Source of the DNA: Theocolax elegans
Taxonomy: Eukaryota; Arthropoda; Insecta; Hymenoptera; Cerocephalidae
DNA length: 64,000 nucleotides
Assembly (NCBI GenBank): GCA_026168455.1
Contig: CM047425.1
Location: 94,181,580 to 94,245,579 of the forward strand
Direction of reading: 5' to 3'
Part shown: piece by piece, positions 1-13,435 of the stretch
How the letters are laid out: every line of letters begins with the position of its first letter
Position numbering within the stretch: position 1 is the first letter of the stretch
Notes under the pieces: generated by a model
What the model was told of the DNA's origin: nothing
The model's input: only the letters and a program-made list of their open reading frames with translations
Database searches by the model: none
Made by a program: the position numbers and the translations under genes

Positions 1-2080
1 CACACACAGATTCACCAAATTTTTCTTCTTTAACATTTTAAAATGATATTTTTAATTCTTTTTTAGTAAAATTGTTACAAGTACTAGAAATTTTAACTGA
101 AGTTTTTAAAGTTTAGTTTATTATCACATCTCGTAATTCTGTTGATACGTTAAAACCTAGCGTCACCATAAGATACTAACCTAAGCCATTGCATAACGTA
201 AACAGCACCACGACACCCTAACTCTTTCTCTCTTCTCCGTTCACGAAACGAGATAAAAGGGTAAAAAAAAAAGAAAAAAAAGGTCGGGTGTTATCGGCTA
301 TAGCAACGTAAGAGCGGCACATGCAGCGTCTTCGGTTATAAGAGGAGGCTGAGGGGGGAGGAGCGACGCGGAAGTTTAAGGGAAGCTCGCGCGTAAGTCA
401 GCCAGCGATAAAAGCCGCTTTAAATAATGCGCTATGTATGGTAATCGGCGCGGCGAGAAGCTCAGAGACACGTTAACGACAAAAAGCCCCCGCGCAACGC
501 GATATGCCCGTAGAAACGGCAAGAGGCGCTCGCACCTACCGAAGGTGGTATTCTATCAGTCTGATAGCTCTCAGCGGGATGCGTCCGTAGCCGCACGCGT
601 ATTATCTAATACCGTATGGTACTTCGCCCGCCATCCTCTTTTCCTCTTACGACCTTGTATATACGAGGTGATTCGAGGCTTCCATGCTTTCAGGTACTGA
701 ACATTCTCGGGAAGGCAGTAAACATTGAATTTTTTACTTTCATATTGAATACAAATATACAGTTCGCGACATACATCCATCTAGACTTATTAAAAAAAAA
801 GTAACTATAACTAAGAAGAGCTTTTATGTCTATTATCACGGTGATATTCTCTTCGTTACGTTACATTATCATATATGTATAAAGAGTTTCGAAATTTTCA
901 ATTATGTAAATTTTTTATTTTATTATAATACGTGTTAAAGAAATAAAAAGTTTATAGTTATACAAATTTCGTTTGTTCGAATAGACAAAATTTTTTTTTC
1001 AATGACAATGGAGTTTGTTTATAAAGCGAATATTCCGGTGTACTCTCAAGAGAAAATAAGATTACATTCCGCATGTTTTTACCTTTAAATTTTACAAAAG
1101 AAGGTATTAAAATGTTACAAATGTTACAAACACTACGTAAAAGAACAGTATACCTAACTACTTTTATGCGCAATAGTTTTTACAACAATGTTTATTTCCG
1201 GAACGATGAAACAAAGAGGCTTGGTAGTCAAGTGCAAATAGATTGCGAATTTTTCCTTTAATTCCGTGAACGCATACCATTTATAATAATAGTATACTTT
1301 GAAATGGTTGACTTTTTTTATTCGATGTAAAAAAAAATCAGTAGTGAAGTTTCAGAGGAATGTAATTTGAAATTATACAGTATTACTATAGTAATCTTTC
1401 TGTTACAAAATTGAAGAATTTTGTCTTCAATGAAATGATGTGGATATCTTTTTTACTGGATATATGTTTTTAAGATATAGTTTCTCATAATTTCTGATTA
1501 AAGTATAGAGACTAAAATCGATTGGTATGATTAAACAAAATAATGTCAACTAACCTTTACTTTAATACTGAGTTTTATTTGACATTATAGAATTAACAAT
1601 TGAATAAAAATTTAAAAATTCCTTAGCCAAAGTATCATGCCTCAAAAATAGACATTTTTTACAATAAATCCTTCATTAGACAATATTTTAACAATCGAGA
1701 TTACACAAAAAAATACAGCAGTAAAGTTCTAAATGCAATAATATAAATATAAGGTTTTCCTACATAGTATATGGTACAAACGTCTAGACATTCATTACAA
1801 AGTAGGTAAACAAAAGTGGAATCCGCAAAATCAAAATTCAAAGCAAGCCACAAATCGTATTAACTCACGGATCTAGAGAATTTGAAAAGACCCTCCGGGA
1901 AGCATCAATCGAATGAGCTCGATTCTCCATCAGAGCCCTAGACTTATAAAACAAAAATGCTTGCCAAGGCGAGGTAGCAGGATAAATCGGTAACGTCGTT
2001 TGAGTAAAGAATAAAAATGGAATGAACCAACAAAACGATTCGTTGAAGACGAGCGAGAACCGTTTGAGCTATTTAACATT
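1..2080. other. AT-rich non-coding DNA with one GC-richer islet
   Basis: No credible coding exon is seen. A GC-richer islet lies at about 290-700. It holds short frames without recognisable domains and an ATAAA core (gcgataaaagccgc, near 408). The rest is simple AT-rich sequence with scattered poly-A and poly-T runs. Confidence 0.6.
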
Positions 2081-2490
2081 CCGGCTCATTTCCCTCTCTT
2101 TTCCACTGTCAGGGTCTCTCGCCTCGTATATATATGTATATACCTCTCGTCTTTTCCGCGCTGCTGCTGCGACCCCTTGGGTTCGCGCGCCCGCGCTCCC
2201 GCACGATCTCGAGGAAACGTTCGCGCTCGATGTGAAAATTGCCCTGGCAAGAATTATTGACTATAAATTACTCGACGCGGGCTCGCGCACTATACCCTAG
2301 CTTCTTTCGCGCGAGCGAACGAGCCGCCGTTACTCATGCAAATGACGGTGGGCTGCGCGAGAACGTCTACAACGAAAAGAGAGAGGACGAGGGACTTTCT
2401 TCTTCCTTACGACTGACTAAAGTCTTTTGCTCCCGGAGCCAAAGCATTTCGGGAACTTCTACAATGTTGTACTGCGTGATAGAAAAATAT
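2081..2490. promoter_or_regulatory. GC-richer island, candidate regulatory element
   Basis: The island contrasts sharply with its AT-rich flanks and contains CG-rich words such as gcgcgcccgcgctcccgc. The 11-mer TGACTATAAAT lies at 2258-2268 inside it and recurs at 33,637 and 53,301. Two overlapping frames run through it but have no recognisable domain. A regulatory role is inference from composition and motif recurrence. An unrecognised non-coding exon is the main alternative. Confidence 0.3.
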
Positions 2491-4690
2491 ATTTAATTTT
2501 ACTTTGTCCGAAAGAAATGTTTTAAATTTCAGTAGACTTCTCGCATTTATTTTACATTTAAATAAAATTTTTTTAATATTAAAAACGATGAACTTTATTA
2601 AATTAAAGAGTGAAAAATATATATTATATATATATTGAGTTCTAATGTCATCTTAAATTGCTTCAATCAAAAGCTACGATAAATACGATCAGTTTGTATG
2701 TAAATTTCATTAAATGCAATTGATTAGAAAATATTTAATAGATAAAGATCAGTTGCATTTTCATGCATTTATTTATTGATTTAATATTGTGCAATATTCT
2801 TGGATGAAAATAGACTTGTAAATGCAGTCTGAGATACATCTTAAATTGAAAGATTTGACATCCATTTTCTCCTTCAAAATGCAAGTTATGTTTACTGAAA
2901 TTTAAGGAAATTATATACAGTAGCGAGATATGCTATTTTGAAAGCATATTCAAATAATAACATACTTAATATTGAAAATAATTTTGTTTATATATAGAGT
3001 ACAATTATTTCCAATATATGGATAAGAAAGTCAAACATTTATTAAAAAATGTGACAATCCGGGTTTATCTTTTACAAAGCTGTAAACTAAAAGACAATCA
3101 AGTTGAACGTCCTATAGCTAAGTACTTAAAACGTAATGGACGTACGTGCTAGAACTTTGGTATAAGTGTCGTGATTTCTTGTACGGTTAGCAGCCACTAA
3201 GCGCACGTTATGCACATTAACGTATACTCGTATAAGCGTCTATGAAGATTTGACGGACCTCGTAGTAAAGTAAAGTTGCGTGCGAAGTGTTGCCCCTCGT
3301 ATTCTCGGCTGTTACCGTACCAGGGCGTCATTTATGAACCGAGACGTTGAATGTTGAATTCCTCCTGCTTACATCTGCATGTATAAGCAATGGCCAATGA
3401 ATTTACAGTAAACAAATTTATACTGTCCAGATTAGACACTTTCTTAGTTTATCGGTAGGACTGTGATTTGCGAGTGAACGCGGGCTTTACTTTAATTTAA
3501 ATATTAACACCACGTGTCTATTTCCTGTATAAAAAATACATTTCAATCTACTTTGGTTCTATTTTATTTTGTTTTTACGGAATGCCATAGTCAATATTTA
3601 TACTCTCTACCTTACCGGCAAACGCGATAATTGCTAATAAGGCGTCTTCGTTTATAATGTGCGCTGATTTAGAAACTATAATATAATCGTGTTTTCAAGA
3701 AGAGTCTTACCAAAAATGTGAATCTAATCTCAACAAGGTGTACACATTTGACATTTGTTAGTAAGGGATGTTTCTCAATAATATTATAAATAATAATATT
3801 TAATACAGTAATATTATAAAATTCAGCACACAGCTTAGACAATCGATAAACGAAATCACTTCGTAGCTTATTTTTCAGATCCTTGTAATTTTTATTAAAT
3901 AATCAATTTAATTGAAATTAATTAATTAATCATCTAAAAATTATCACATCTATACGTATAATTACAATTTGCCATTAAAATTCAACAAAATTGTCACATG
4001 TCAATCGATACTCACGGTGGCGTCGTGATCGTCGCCAACAGTGTTTTTATTTGGCAGCATTTCGACAGATCCTTCTAAGTATAGAAGATATATAGCTCAA
4101 CGTCGAGCAGCAATTCATTATTATAAATAGTTGTCGCGCCGATGGTCCAATCTGGGTTTAGATTGCATTAGGTATACCGATGTTGAATAGCACTTACCAC
4201 ATTCCATATTGTCGCATATACGTGACCTGTTATTACGACGAATTATTAGTGGTTATGCAACATTGCAAACAGAGCATTTAGATTTATTTAACATATTACA
4301 ACTTTATAATTGCGCTTCTATATAAGTAATTTAATACTTCATTATACTTTTAATTCTATTCACACTCATTAAAATTATTTAAATACTAATCTAACTTAAA
4401 TCAAGTGTTACATATATACTTAATAATTTATTGTAATTTACTGTTGAAGTATTTAGAATTCGATATTTACGATCAAAATTAAAGCTTTTAGAAAAGTAAA
4501 TTTTACATACACTTTAGAATTCAAGTTATACATTTGAAGTAACTAAAGTAATAAAAAAATTATCAGAATTATGTGTATCTGTTAAAGATCAAGTTAGAAC
4601 TAATAATGATTATTTTAAAAAAAATATATGCCTTCTGCATTAAATCACAATATGCAATAAATATCGAGATACATCAGTGAGTAATACTTG
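2491..4690. other. AT-rich non-coding DNA
   Basis: No gene, RNA or clear repeat is recognised. A slightly GC-richer stretch at about 3,060-3,400 has no open frame of note. Confidence 0.6.
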
Positions 4691-5450
4691 TATTAAATGG
4701 GTATAAAGTGCGACATAAACGTGAAAACCGCATCGCCACCCATGCCAGATCGGTCCATCAAATTTATGCGAACGAAAGCGGGTTGGCGCGAGCGAGCGAG
4801 CGAGCGAACGATCTAAAGTAAATAAAAGGAAATCGGAGTTCCGCGTATTCGAAAGGGAGTGTAGAAAGCAATGGGGTACGTGTGCACGTGTATCAAAAAA
4901 TAAATAGCCGAAGAGAGAACGGTGCGGAAAGGGTACCGACGGCTCAGGTACAAAGAGGCACCTACACGCGGCAACCGACTGTGAGGAAAGATAAAAAGGG
5001 ATCTCGCACGAGAGAGAATAGTGCAGTGGTATCCGCGTGGGCGGCCAGCGTGTGCTCTCGTCCTGGGTGGCGAGTTTCTGGCTCTCGCATTCTCTCTCCC
5101 TCTCTCCCCCTCTCTCTCTCTCTCTCTCTCTGGTCCTTCTCTCCTCTATCCCGGCGTATCTCTCGAACGAACAGCTTAGTGAACACTCGCGAATGCATTG
5201 ACCAGTCGGGTATTATGATAATGCTAGCTATCTATGCGTCGTATCGGCTTGTCGAGTTATTGTTGCAGCCGCTTATATAGCCCCTGCTGGTCACTCGGTT
5301 CTACCCGCGTGCAACACGATTCTCCGATCGAGGCTCCGGAGAAAGCGGCATTGCGAAAAAAAGATGCACGATCTTAGCCAGCTCGTAAAGCGTCCGCGAC
5401 GAGAGAAGCTGCCTTGCTATACGGCTCCAACGGACTTTATTTACGATATT
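4691..5450. promoter_or_regulatory. GC-richer island with (GCGA)n and CT tract
   Basis: The island carries a short (GCGA)n array at about 4,787-4,808 and a CT-rich tract at 5,091-5,131. A 132-residue frame (4,882-5,280, plus) crosses the CT tract. Its serine/leucine run is low complexity, so it is not called as a gene. The layout matches other islands in the window. Regulatory function is inference. Confidence 0.3.
5091..5131. repeat. CT-rich microsatellite
   Basis: A polypyrimidine tract, mostly (CT)n with short C runs, within the 4.7-5.4 kb island. It creates artificial Ser/Leu and Arg/Glu open frames on the two strands. Confidence 0.9.
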
Positions 5451-5604
5451 GATATATAGTGATATCGAACGATGATGTACTTTTTATTACCAATTGATGC
5501 TTTTCGAAAATATCGGTTTAACAATTCCTCCTCGGTTTTAAACTGCTTTTCAGATATCGTTTAGATTTTAAATTCATATACACATTATTTACATATTCAA
5601 CTAA

Positions 5605-6254
5605 CAAGGAGAGTGTTTCAACTGGGGAAAATGAAACTTGTTGCAACTTTGAGAACTGTTTTCTGGTACCCAAATATGAAAGAATTCATGTGAAATTCAA
5701 TCTCATAGGCTGCTTGACGAAAGTTATACGCAGTTAATTAAAAATTGTGAAAAAAAGATGCTTATGTTTAATTGCTAATAACTCGGGAACAATTAGAGGT
5801 AGGCAATAAAACTTAAATCCATCAAAACGCTGATATCAAGCAGATATAATTCGTAAAAAGAAACTCCATTATCTCAATTTGGTCAAAAGTTATGCAAGAA
5901 ATAAGAGTTAAACCAAATATTTGCCTAAAAGTGTAAAAAACTTTAATACTAAATTTTCGTTAAAATTTTGTTTAATTCTTATTTCTTGCATAACTTTTGA
6001 CCAAATTGAGGTAATTGCTTGATCTCAGCGTGTTGATGGATTTAAGTTTTATTGTCTACCTCTAATTGTTCCCGAGTTATTAGCGATTAAACATAAGCAA
6101 ATTTTTTTTCACAATTTTTCATTAACTGTGTATAACTTTCGTAAAATACCATATGAGATTGTATTTCATATGAATTCTTTCATATTTGGGTACTAGAAAA
6201 TAGTCCTCAAAATTGCAGCAAGATTAATTTCCCGCAATTGAAACACTCTCCTTG
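5605..6254. mobile_element. Palindromic MITE-like element, family 1 copy 1
   Basis: The left half reads as a diverged reverse complement of the right half across about 650 bp, with the axis near 5,930. Both ends start caaggagagtgtttcaa. Paired internal blocks include ataactcgggaacaattag on the left against its complement on the right, and a block around gcataacttttgaccaaatt. The element is flanked by TAA at 5,602-5,604 and 6,255-6,257, a likely 3-bp target duplication. It has no transposase frame and so is non-autonomous. A TAA duplication fits PIF/Harbinger-type mobilisation, but the family assignment is tentative. A related copy lies at 57,082-57,401. Confidence 0.85.
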
Positions 6255-6257
6255 TAA

Positions 6258-7550
6258 GTCTATAATATACCACCATCTGTGTAAACTATTTTAAAATAAA
6301 ATATATCATACTATATATGTATCTATTAATCTAAAATAAAAATATCCTGTAATTCGTGAATGTTGCACGAATAGACAATAAACTTGTGAATTTAAATAAT
6401 TATTCACATCTCGAATTTTACATTACATGTATAATTAATTAAAGTATAGGTGCTATCTACCGTATATATAGCGATGAGAATATACACTTTTTGTACGTGG
6501 AAGTTGATAATCAGGAGTATCAGATGTAGATAGTGTGTTTATTTACTTTTATCCAAGTGTACGCAATTTAACCATTACTCGTAGTTAATTCAGTCAATTA
6601 TGCGCATACGAGATCCACTGTTTTATTTAGAATTAGAGTGATTATGATCACATATCTGCATATCAGTTATATTAAATTGAAGATACCGTGATACCACTTG
6701 AATGTAAAATAGATTACGAAATGTTATGGACGTATACAAAAGAATAATTAACTTTGATTTATGCATGCTGTGACTCAGATACCAAGAAAGATATAAAAAT
6801 GATGTTTTCATAAATCAAAATGTTAGTATTATTTGTATTTAAAACTTGATGACTTAATGTTATAAATCATTGAAATTGAAATGCCTTTTCGAAACAGTTT
6901 TACACGTATGCAGAAAAAAATAAAGACCCGCATAAAAAGTATATTTATCTCTTTGTAATAAATATATGTAATGCATTATGTATTTAGTTAATTAAGAGGG
7001 AATATACAACTTTGTATATGTTACAAGTAACAGTAATTAATATCGTCAAATATTTTGACGTTTCGATTTCGCAAGAAGTATACCTCAATCGAGTCAAAAT
7101 AATAAATACAAAAGTTTGAAAATGCTATATACATCAAATGTAAAAAAGCAGATGCTAATTTTAAACAAAGTTGTTTTATAAAATTACAATTACACCGATA
7201 TTCTAAATAAGTATCGAGATACGAGGATACTCGATAATTCTCCCTAAAAATAAATAATACAAAAAATTCTGACATAAGACTGAATCGTCATTTTCGACAA
7301 TAATTTAACAACTTTATTCTTGCGACGTATAAATGTGTAACGCCGTTTATTCGTGACGATCAATCAACAAATCCCATGAAAAAACATCCAAGAAAACAGT
7401 GGAATACGGTATACTTTCTCCGTTGATCCATCAAAAGTACACATCATCGCACGTTAATAACTTATTGCACTTGGCCACATTAGTCACGTCAATCCAACAA
7501 ATTACACACATTTCCACGTCGCGAAAATTACAAGCTCGACGTGCCATAAC
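6258..7550. other. AT-rich non-coding DNA
   Basis: Nothing recognisable: no coding frame with protein-like composition, no RNA gene and no clear repeat. Confidence 0.6.
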
Positions 7551-7942
7551 TTATAATTTCGGAAGTCATGCGTCACCATTCCGAAAGCGTATTTCAATTA
7601 CAGAGCCGATTTAAAAAAAAAAGAAAAAAGAGGAGAGCATACGAACGGAGCAAAGAAACATATACGAAGCATCGCGAAACATTTAAAAGCTGCGTGAAAA
7701 GAATTACGTATGCATCATTGAAAGCCTTCATAAGAGACACAGAGACAGGTCAGCTCTCGAATGAATCACGACTTTAATGAAAACCGTGGCGCGTCAGGTG
7801 TCCCCGATAAATCCCGCGAGGCAACAGGCGAGCTCGGCATTTATACTGAAATTGATATCACCTCGAATTTATACATATATATGTATACATCGAGGGCGGC
7901 TTTCTCTTCTCTCTTTCCTTCTCTCTCTCCCTCCCCCACCCC

Positions 7943-7984
<42 letters not shown>

Positions 7985-9220
7985 TTCGCTCAGAGTACGT
8001 GACATGTTTAACAACGCGTTGGTATGCCAGGGGCTGCTATTTCTACGGGGGTAGAACGGGCGTCTCGTCGTTTGTCATTATGTATTTACAATAACGCCGT
8101 CGCGACCGCGCTAATGAAACGTGATTTATTCGCGTGAGCGAAAATGAGATGAATTTAAATTCTTCTAGCGCGGAGGTTTTCGAACGTACGGTGTTAAAGT
8201 TATATTGGCGGTTTTCACAGGATTCATTGTACTTAAAATGCGCGTTTTTTACTTTGAATTATGGCGGAATTAATTTTGAAATCGTCTACTGCGGAACGAA
8301 TATTTTTTTATACATCATGCAAAATGCGTATACTCATGCCTGCCTGTTACAGAGTCTACTGTGAGAATAATGAAAATATATAGATATATAAGTTCTAGAA
8401 TTTTGAATTATTCAAATAAATAAAAAATTGGTTTATTTATAAGTAAAGTTCATTATGTCAAGAACTTGGAGGTAAGTATCTGATAAATAAAATCGAAAAT
8501 AATAGTAACGTATACCAACGGACATAAGGAAAATATTGCAGTAAATGCTAATCAAATACTAACAGTAAATGAAAAAAATGTTATCCGTTCACACCCTAAA
8601 CTTTGAATCTTCCCACAAAAGTCAAACTTGAATTCTTTAGAAAAACTTTTGAAATTACTCGTGGCATACAAAACGGTAAGAAATGGTCGAAAATTGATGC
8701 GAAACCGCACCTGTATCATAGCTAACCGTTAAATAGTCATCGCGATGAAAAAAAAAAAAAGAGAAAAGGTAAAGCGAAGAATATCGTCGTTTCATGAAAA
8801 ATATTCCCAGGCACGGGGTAGGATTTAGTTGTATCAGGCGCCGAATCAGCCGAGCATAGCGATAGAGCCAACAATAAAACCCAGGCCCTGGTCACGGAAT
8901 GATCGTTATACGTGCGCGATGCCTCCAAATGACGATCGTCGAACTTAACCGGCCGCGATCATAAAAAAGCTACCAGAGGCCATTATTCTCCTTCCCGCGC
9001 GTAAAATATGACTCGGAGTAACTAAAAAGATAAGGATCGAGGGCGTTCTCTCTTTCTCGGCAGCCTTGAACCGGTGTGCGCGGAAGAGGCAAAAAATGCA
9101 GATCGTGAAGAAAAGCTGCCGTGCGCGCGCGCCGGAATTACGAGGAGTAATTGGCAGTTGCAAGCTGGCTCGACACCTCGTCCACTGAACAGACAGGGGA
9201 TGGCTACACGGATAACGATT
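7551..9220. promoter_or_regulatory. Two GC-richer islands separated by AT-rich DNA
   Basis: GC-richer stretches at about 7,560-8,180 and 8,740-9,220 flank AT-rich sequence. The first holds a CT microsatellite at about 7,943-7,985. Frames across it encode only Ser/Leu low complexity. Both islands contain isolated ATAAA or TTTAT cores in a CG-rich context, such as cgatcataaaaaagc. No gene is recognised and a regulatory role is inference. Confidence 0.25.
7943..7985. repeat. CT microsatellite
   Basis: (CT)n interrupted by TTT triplets, preceded by a C-rich pyrimidine stretch. Confidence 0.9.
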
Positions 9221-12200
9221 ACTTTTTACCTTTTTTTATCTTTTTTTACTTCAAGTATATACGAGCTACTTGATTATATTGTCAGGTGCTTATTTGGTGT
9301 GACAGTTTATATTGAAATTAACCCTTTTACAGTCGCGGTATACTATACTAGTTGCAGTTCAGATGTTTTATTTTCTTCAAATTGCTTCGACGTACTTGTA
9401 CAGTATACATTTTTCTCGTACAATTGTTCGGGCTTGTAATAATTAACAAAAGCTGATTTTATTTTCTCATATCGTGTAAATATCTACCTTTATGCATGAA
9501 AAAATATATATGTTGATACAGCAATACCTTTGGGGTTTAAATGTGTACTATGAAAACAAAAATTCATAGTTTTCGTGCTAAAGTCCAGTTTTAGATGGCA
9601 AAGGAACGTTTTGCAATGTTTGCATTAAAATCGATTTCCTGGAAACATAACACTATCGTTAAAAGTAACGATTTTTATTTAAAAAATTTCGTAGTTATCG
9701 TTTCTTGACATATTTTATGTTCTATACAGTTTAACGATTTCCGATATAAAATTACAGTTGATTATATAATGCATCGACTAGGATTGATAAAATAAAAATG
9801 GGTAAAGGTATAAAACGAAAATTACTCTAACTACGGGGTTTTCGTGGTAAAATCGATTGGAAATCAAAATCACAGTGGATTTCGAACCTTTCTCGGCCCA
9901 TCCTGGTCTCTTTCTCTTCCATTTTATCTTTCCGACGGGGCTTTGCGATCGGCGGCCGATCGTTTTTCCCTCACTCGGACAGCTCGTCTCGTACATTTTT
10001 CCCGAAAGCCTGGGCGCGATTCTCCCTTTTACTCTCTTTCCACGCAGGCCTTCCCACTCTGATTTACGAGGAGTAATTGTACGTGCCGTGGCTGCGCCAT
10101 CATCGGCTCTCGCGCCTTTATATATTCCTTTCCAATAATAAGCGTACGGCCATTCTCTTGCGGTGTGCGTGAAAAAATGGCCGTCGTAAGGTTTACAACC
10201 CGGTAGCCGGAATAGACGAGGAGAGAAATATATAGGGGAGAAAACGAAGCATTCTTATTTCAAACAAAATAATGGCTCTCGCCGCGTTACTTTTTTTTTT
10301 TCTTTTTTTTCTTTCCTTTCTCCTTTTCCTCTTTTTGGTGTTCTTTTTCAAACGAAAGGTTTTACGCGCCCCGCGTCCCCGTCACCATATCGTTCTCTAT
10401 CTATTTGATTTGCAAAGTGTGCAGTACAGAGCCGTGCAGTATACAAGGTTATTGACCACTGTGTGCTGTTTGGCGAGGGCCAAACAGGTCAACTCTAGGT
10501 TCAACGCGCTCGGATTTCACGTTTTATATGAAATATCGAGAGAAAACTGATTGATGCTTTCATCCAGATTTCTTTTGGAATGCGCATAGCCGACCGGGAA
10601 AACGTTATTAAATAAATTGATTTTTTCCATTGTTAATATCCTGCGCCTTCACATGTTTCATTCGTTTAAACCTTTATTAATCCATCTTCAATTGTGCATT
10701 TCTAGGTTTATACATCACCTATTGACTTGACACACATTATGCCAAATATACACACGAGCGCAACATCTGGTAGAAATGTGTTTTTAGTAAAGTGTTAAAG
10801 ATAAAACATATACATAAAATTTATATCGATAAAATCATGATATTCAAACATTTATTACTAATTGTATATTGTAAATTATTTAATTTGAATCTACTGCAAT
10901 TTATTCACACTTTTACGCATGTTGCAGATTACTTCTTAGTCAACAGAAAAAGGTAAAAATTTATATATTTTACTTACCAATTATGTGCTTATAAAATCAT
11001 CCATCATTCTCATATATTCTTAATTATGACTCAGAACTATCATTCAATTAATTAATACTGAAATAATTTTAATGAAAGGCTTATAAAAAGGCGTGGTAAT
11101 TGAATAACTTTCAAATGTGCGAAATGAAATTAATATTAATTAAATAGTAATAACAATAAATAAAAGATAGAAGATTATAAAACTATAACAATATTTATGC
11201 GATAAACAATGAACATCATGTTTATAATTTTATGAAAAAAGTATATTAATATCCCATTCCGCATGTGCTTAGTGATTCTGGGAAAGTTTCATAGTTAAAT
11301 TATACTGTATTAAAATGCTCGTGCAAGAAAGAATTGTTTGCAGATCGTGTGATGCGATAGTTATGCACGGGAAACGATTAAGAAACTCGACTGTTTTGCC
11401 CAAAATTAGAAAGATTCACATTATTTCCCTGGTGCGTCAGCTAATTGCTCCTCATTTATGTAGTGGGTTTTTTTTTTCTTGTAGTTTCTTACGCTTACTT
11501 AATGGTGATGAATTAGTCTGCTTACAGTTTCAGTTTTCATACTTGTTCCTTCGTAGTAGGTCTCTGAAGTTATATTTTAAAAGCGTAAGCACTTACAATG
11601 GTTTACACAAGTTGAGTTTTAATTTAAATTTTTGCCTGCGTCAGTTTTACGCAGTTTTTGGTGTATCGCGCAACCTTTGTAATATCAAAATTTTTTCAAG
11701 TTCAAAGATAAATATTACATTGAAAGTTAAGGGGATGTGAAATAAAACAATTGAACGCGATCGCAGTCACACTCGCTTAACACACGATAAACTCAGTCGT
11801 ATATCTTTAGCGGTAGGACATCCCTCCGTTACGCGGGATCGTAATGATTTACCGAATCCATTAATATAAAGCATAATACGTTGGCTTACGCGCATTTCAC
11901 TACAAAATACAGATCGTCACAATCCTTTTCATCGCGAAAACTCGTGTATTCAATAGCCCCTCTGGCCTGCAGTTGTTTATATATACATATAGGTAACTAC
12001 GGCACCGTAACAATAAAACCACGCGCATATCCAGAATCTGGCGGAACTCGTATCCGATATCGCTAGCAACAATTGATATTGCTATCGATGCTATTCCCGA
12101 TCATTTTAATCTGGATTACGAGCGTACACTCAGAGAATTCGGTCAATGACGCGGTTACTCCACATTTTCAGTTGGATAAAGAGAAAGAGAGATAGAGGAT

Positions 12201-13060
12201 TAGGCCTTCGTCGATCCGTTCATTCTGTATGTGGCGAAGGAAACCTGTTGCGGAAAACCGACGAAGCGGAATGTGCTCGTATGACGCGAACTGACGCGTC
12301 GGCTCTCGCTATTCAATTCCTTTGGGAATTATTGTTTTGTTAATTCTCTTATTCTTCATCAGATTTACTGTGAAACGGTCCTTACGACGTGTTGTTATCA
12401 TTCTTTGGTATATATAATAATCTTGTAATTTATATTTTTTTACACCTGTCGGGATAGGTTTGTGCAAAATGCAAATGTATTAAATTTACGCAGTTATCTG
12501 TATAAAAAGTTATGTATTCAGTATAACGTACGCTTTCTGTTATATGCTCGATGTAATTATGAGATTGTAATGAAAAAGGTTAAATAAATAATAAAACAAA
12601 CTTTAATTTATTAAAAGTGTCACAACTTTAATTTATTAAAAGTAAATTAGAAGTTTTTTACAATTTTTTATTAGTTTTGTTATATTTGTGCTTACGATAC
12701 AAGACAGAATTATAATATTCACATTGCATTCTCTTTCAGTATACAAAGCGTCCTACGTTCAAATTTCTTAATCGCACCATAACTGAAAACTGAAAAAACC
12801 TCAAATAATACATAACATGTTGTATTATCTACCTATTTGCAATATAGACGAAAAGTCGCTCTGTAGGTTAAACATTATATTCCAAACAATCCGCTTTAAT
12901 CACGGATTTGCTCACATTTAAGGAAATTGTTATGGTCATACTTTAACAATGTGTATAATCAATCGTCGGTCGATTGCTAGCCAATGGAGTTAACTGTGTT
13001 ACGAACTAAATCTTCTACACTAAAAACGTATACTCTCATGATCACAGAGAACTATATTTT
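9221..13060. other. Non-coding DNA with GC-richer islands near 10 and 12 kb
   Basis: GC-richer stretches occur at about 9,880-10,540 and 11,760-12,340, with a T-rich run at about 10,289-10,335. The longest frame, 141 residues at 11,315-11,740, has an ATG but no recognisable domain, signal or neighbour support, so it is not called. The remainder is AT-rich and featureless. Confidence 0.5.
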
Positions 13061-13435
13061 AAGGAGGTGGCATACCACGTTACGTTATCAACTAAGCAAT
13101 TATTATTTATTTTTAAAAAATATCGAATTTTACGTAACATCCGAATACAGAAGCACTAGATAATTGAATAAGTCATTCTACAAACTTCCAGATCACGATA
13201 CGACAAAGACACCCTAACAAATTTCTGCACTGAAAATGTACGATTTTCCGCTATTTTTGGGTGTAGAAATTTTTTGTTGTATTCACCTAAAACTTTGTAG
13301 AGTGACTTATTATTTAATTATTTAGCGCTTCTTCATTCGGATTTTGCATATAAAATTGCGTATTTTTTAAAACTATAAGTATAATAATTATCTGTTTTTG
13401 CTCGGTCGGTAACCCACTGGGTATGTCACCCCCTT
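13061..13435. mobile_element. Inverted-repeat MITE-like element
   Basis: Two diverged arms of roughly 170 bp each meet near 13,248. The left terminus aaggaggtggcatacca pairs with the right terminus, whose reverse complement reads aagggggtgacataccca. Internal pairs include a block near atccgaatacagaagc and one near aagtcattctacaaac. No transposase frame and no confident target-site duplication are visible. It is an old, non-autonomous element of unknown superfamily. Its termini differ from those of the 5.6-kb and 57-kb elements, so it is a separate family. Confidence 0.75.

Noticed and set aside
11315..11740. 141-residue ATG frame on the plus strand
   Set aside because: No recognisable domain, signal or splice context. 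It is T-rich and the residue composition is what random AT-rich DNA gives.
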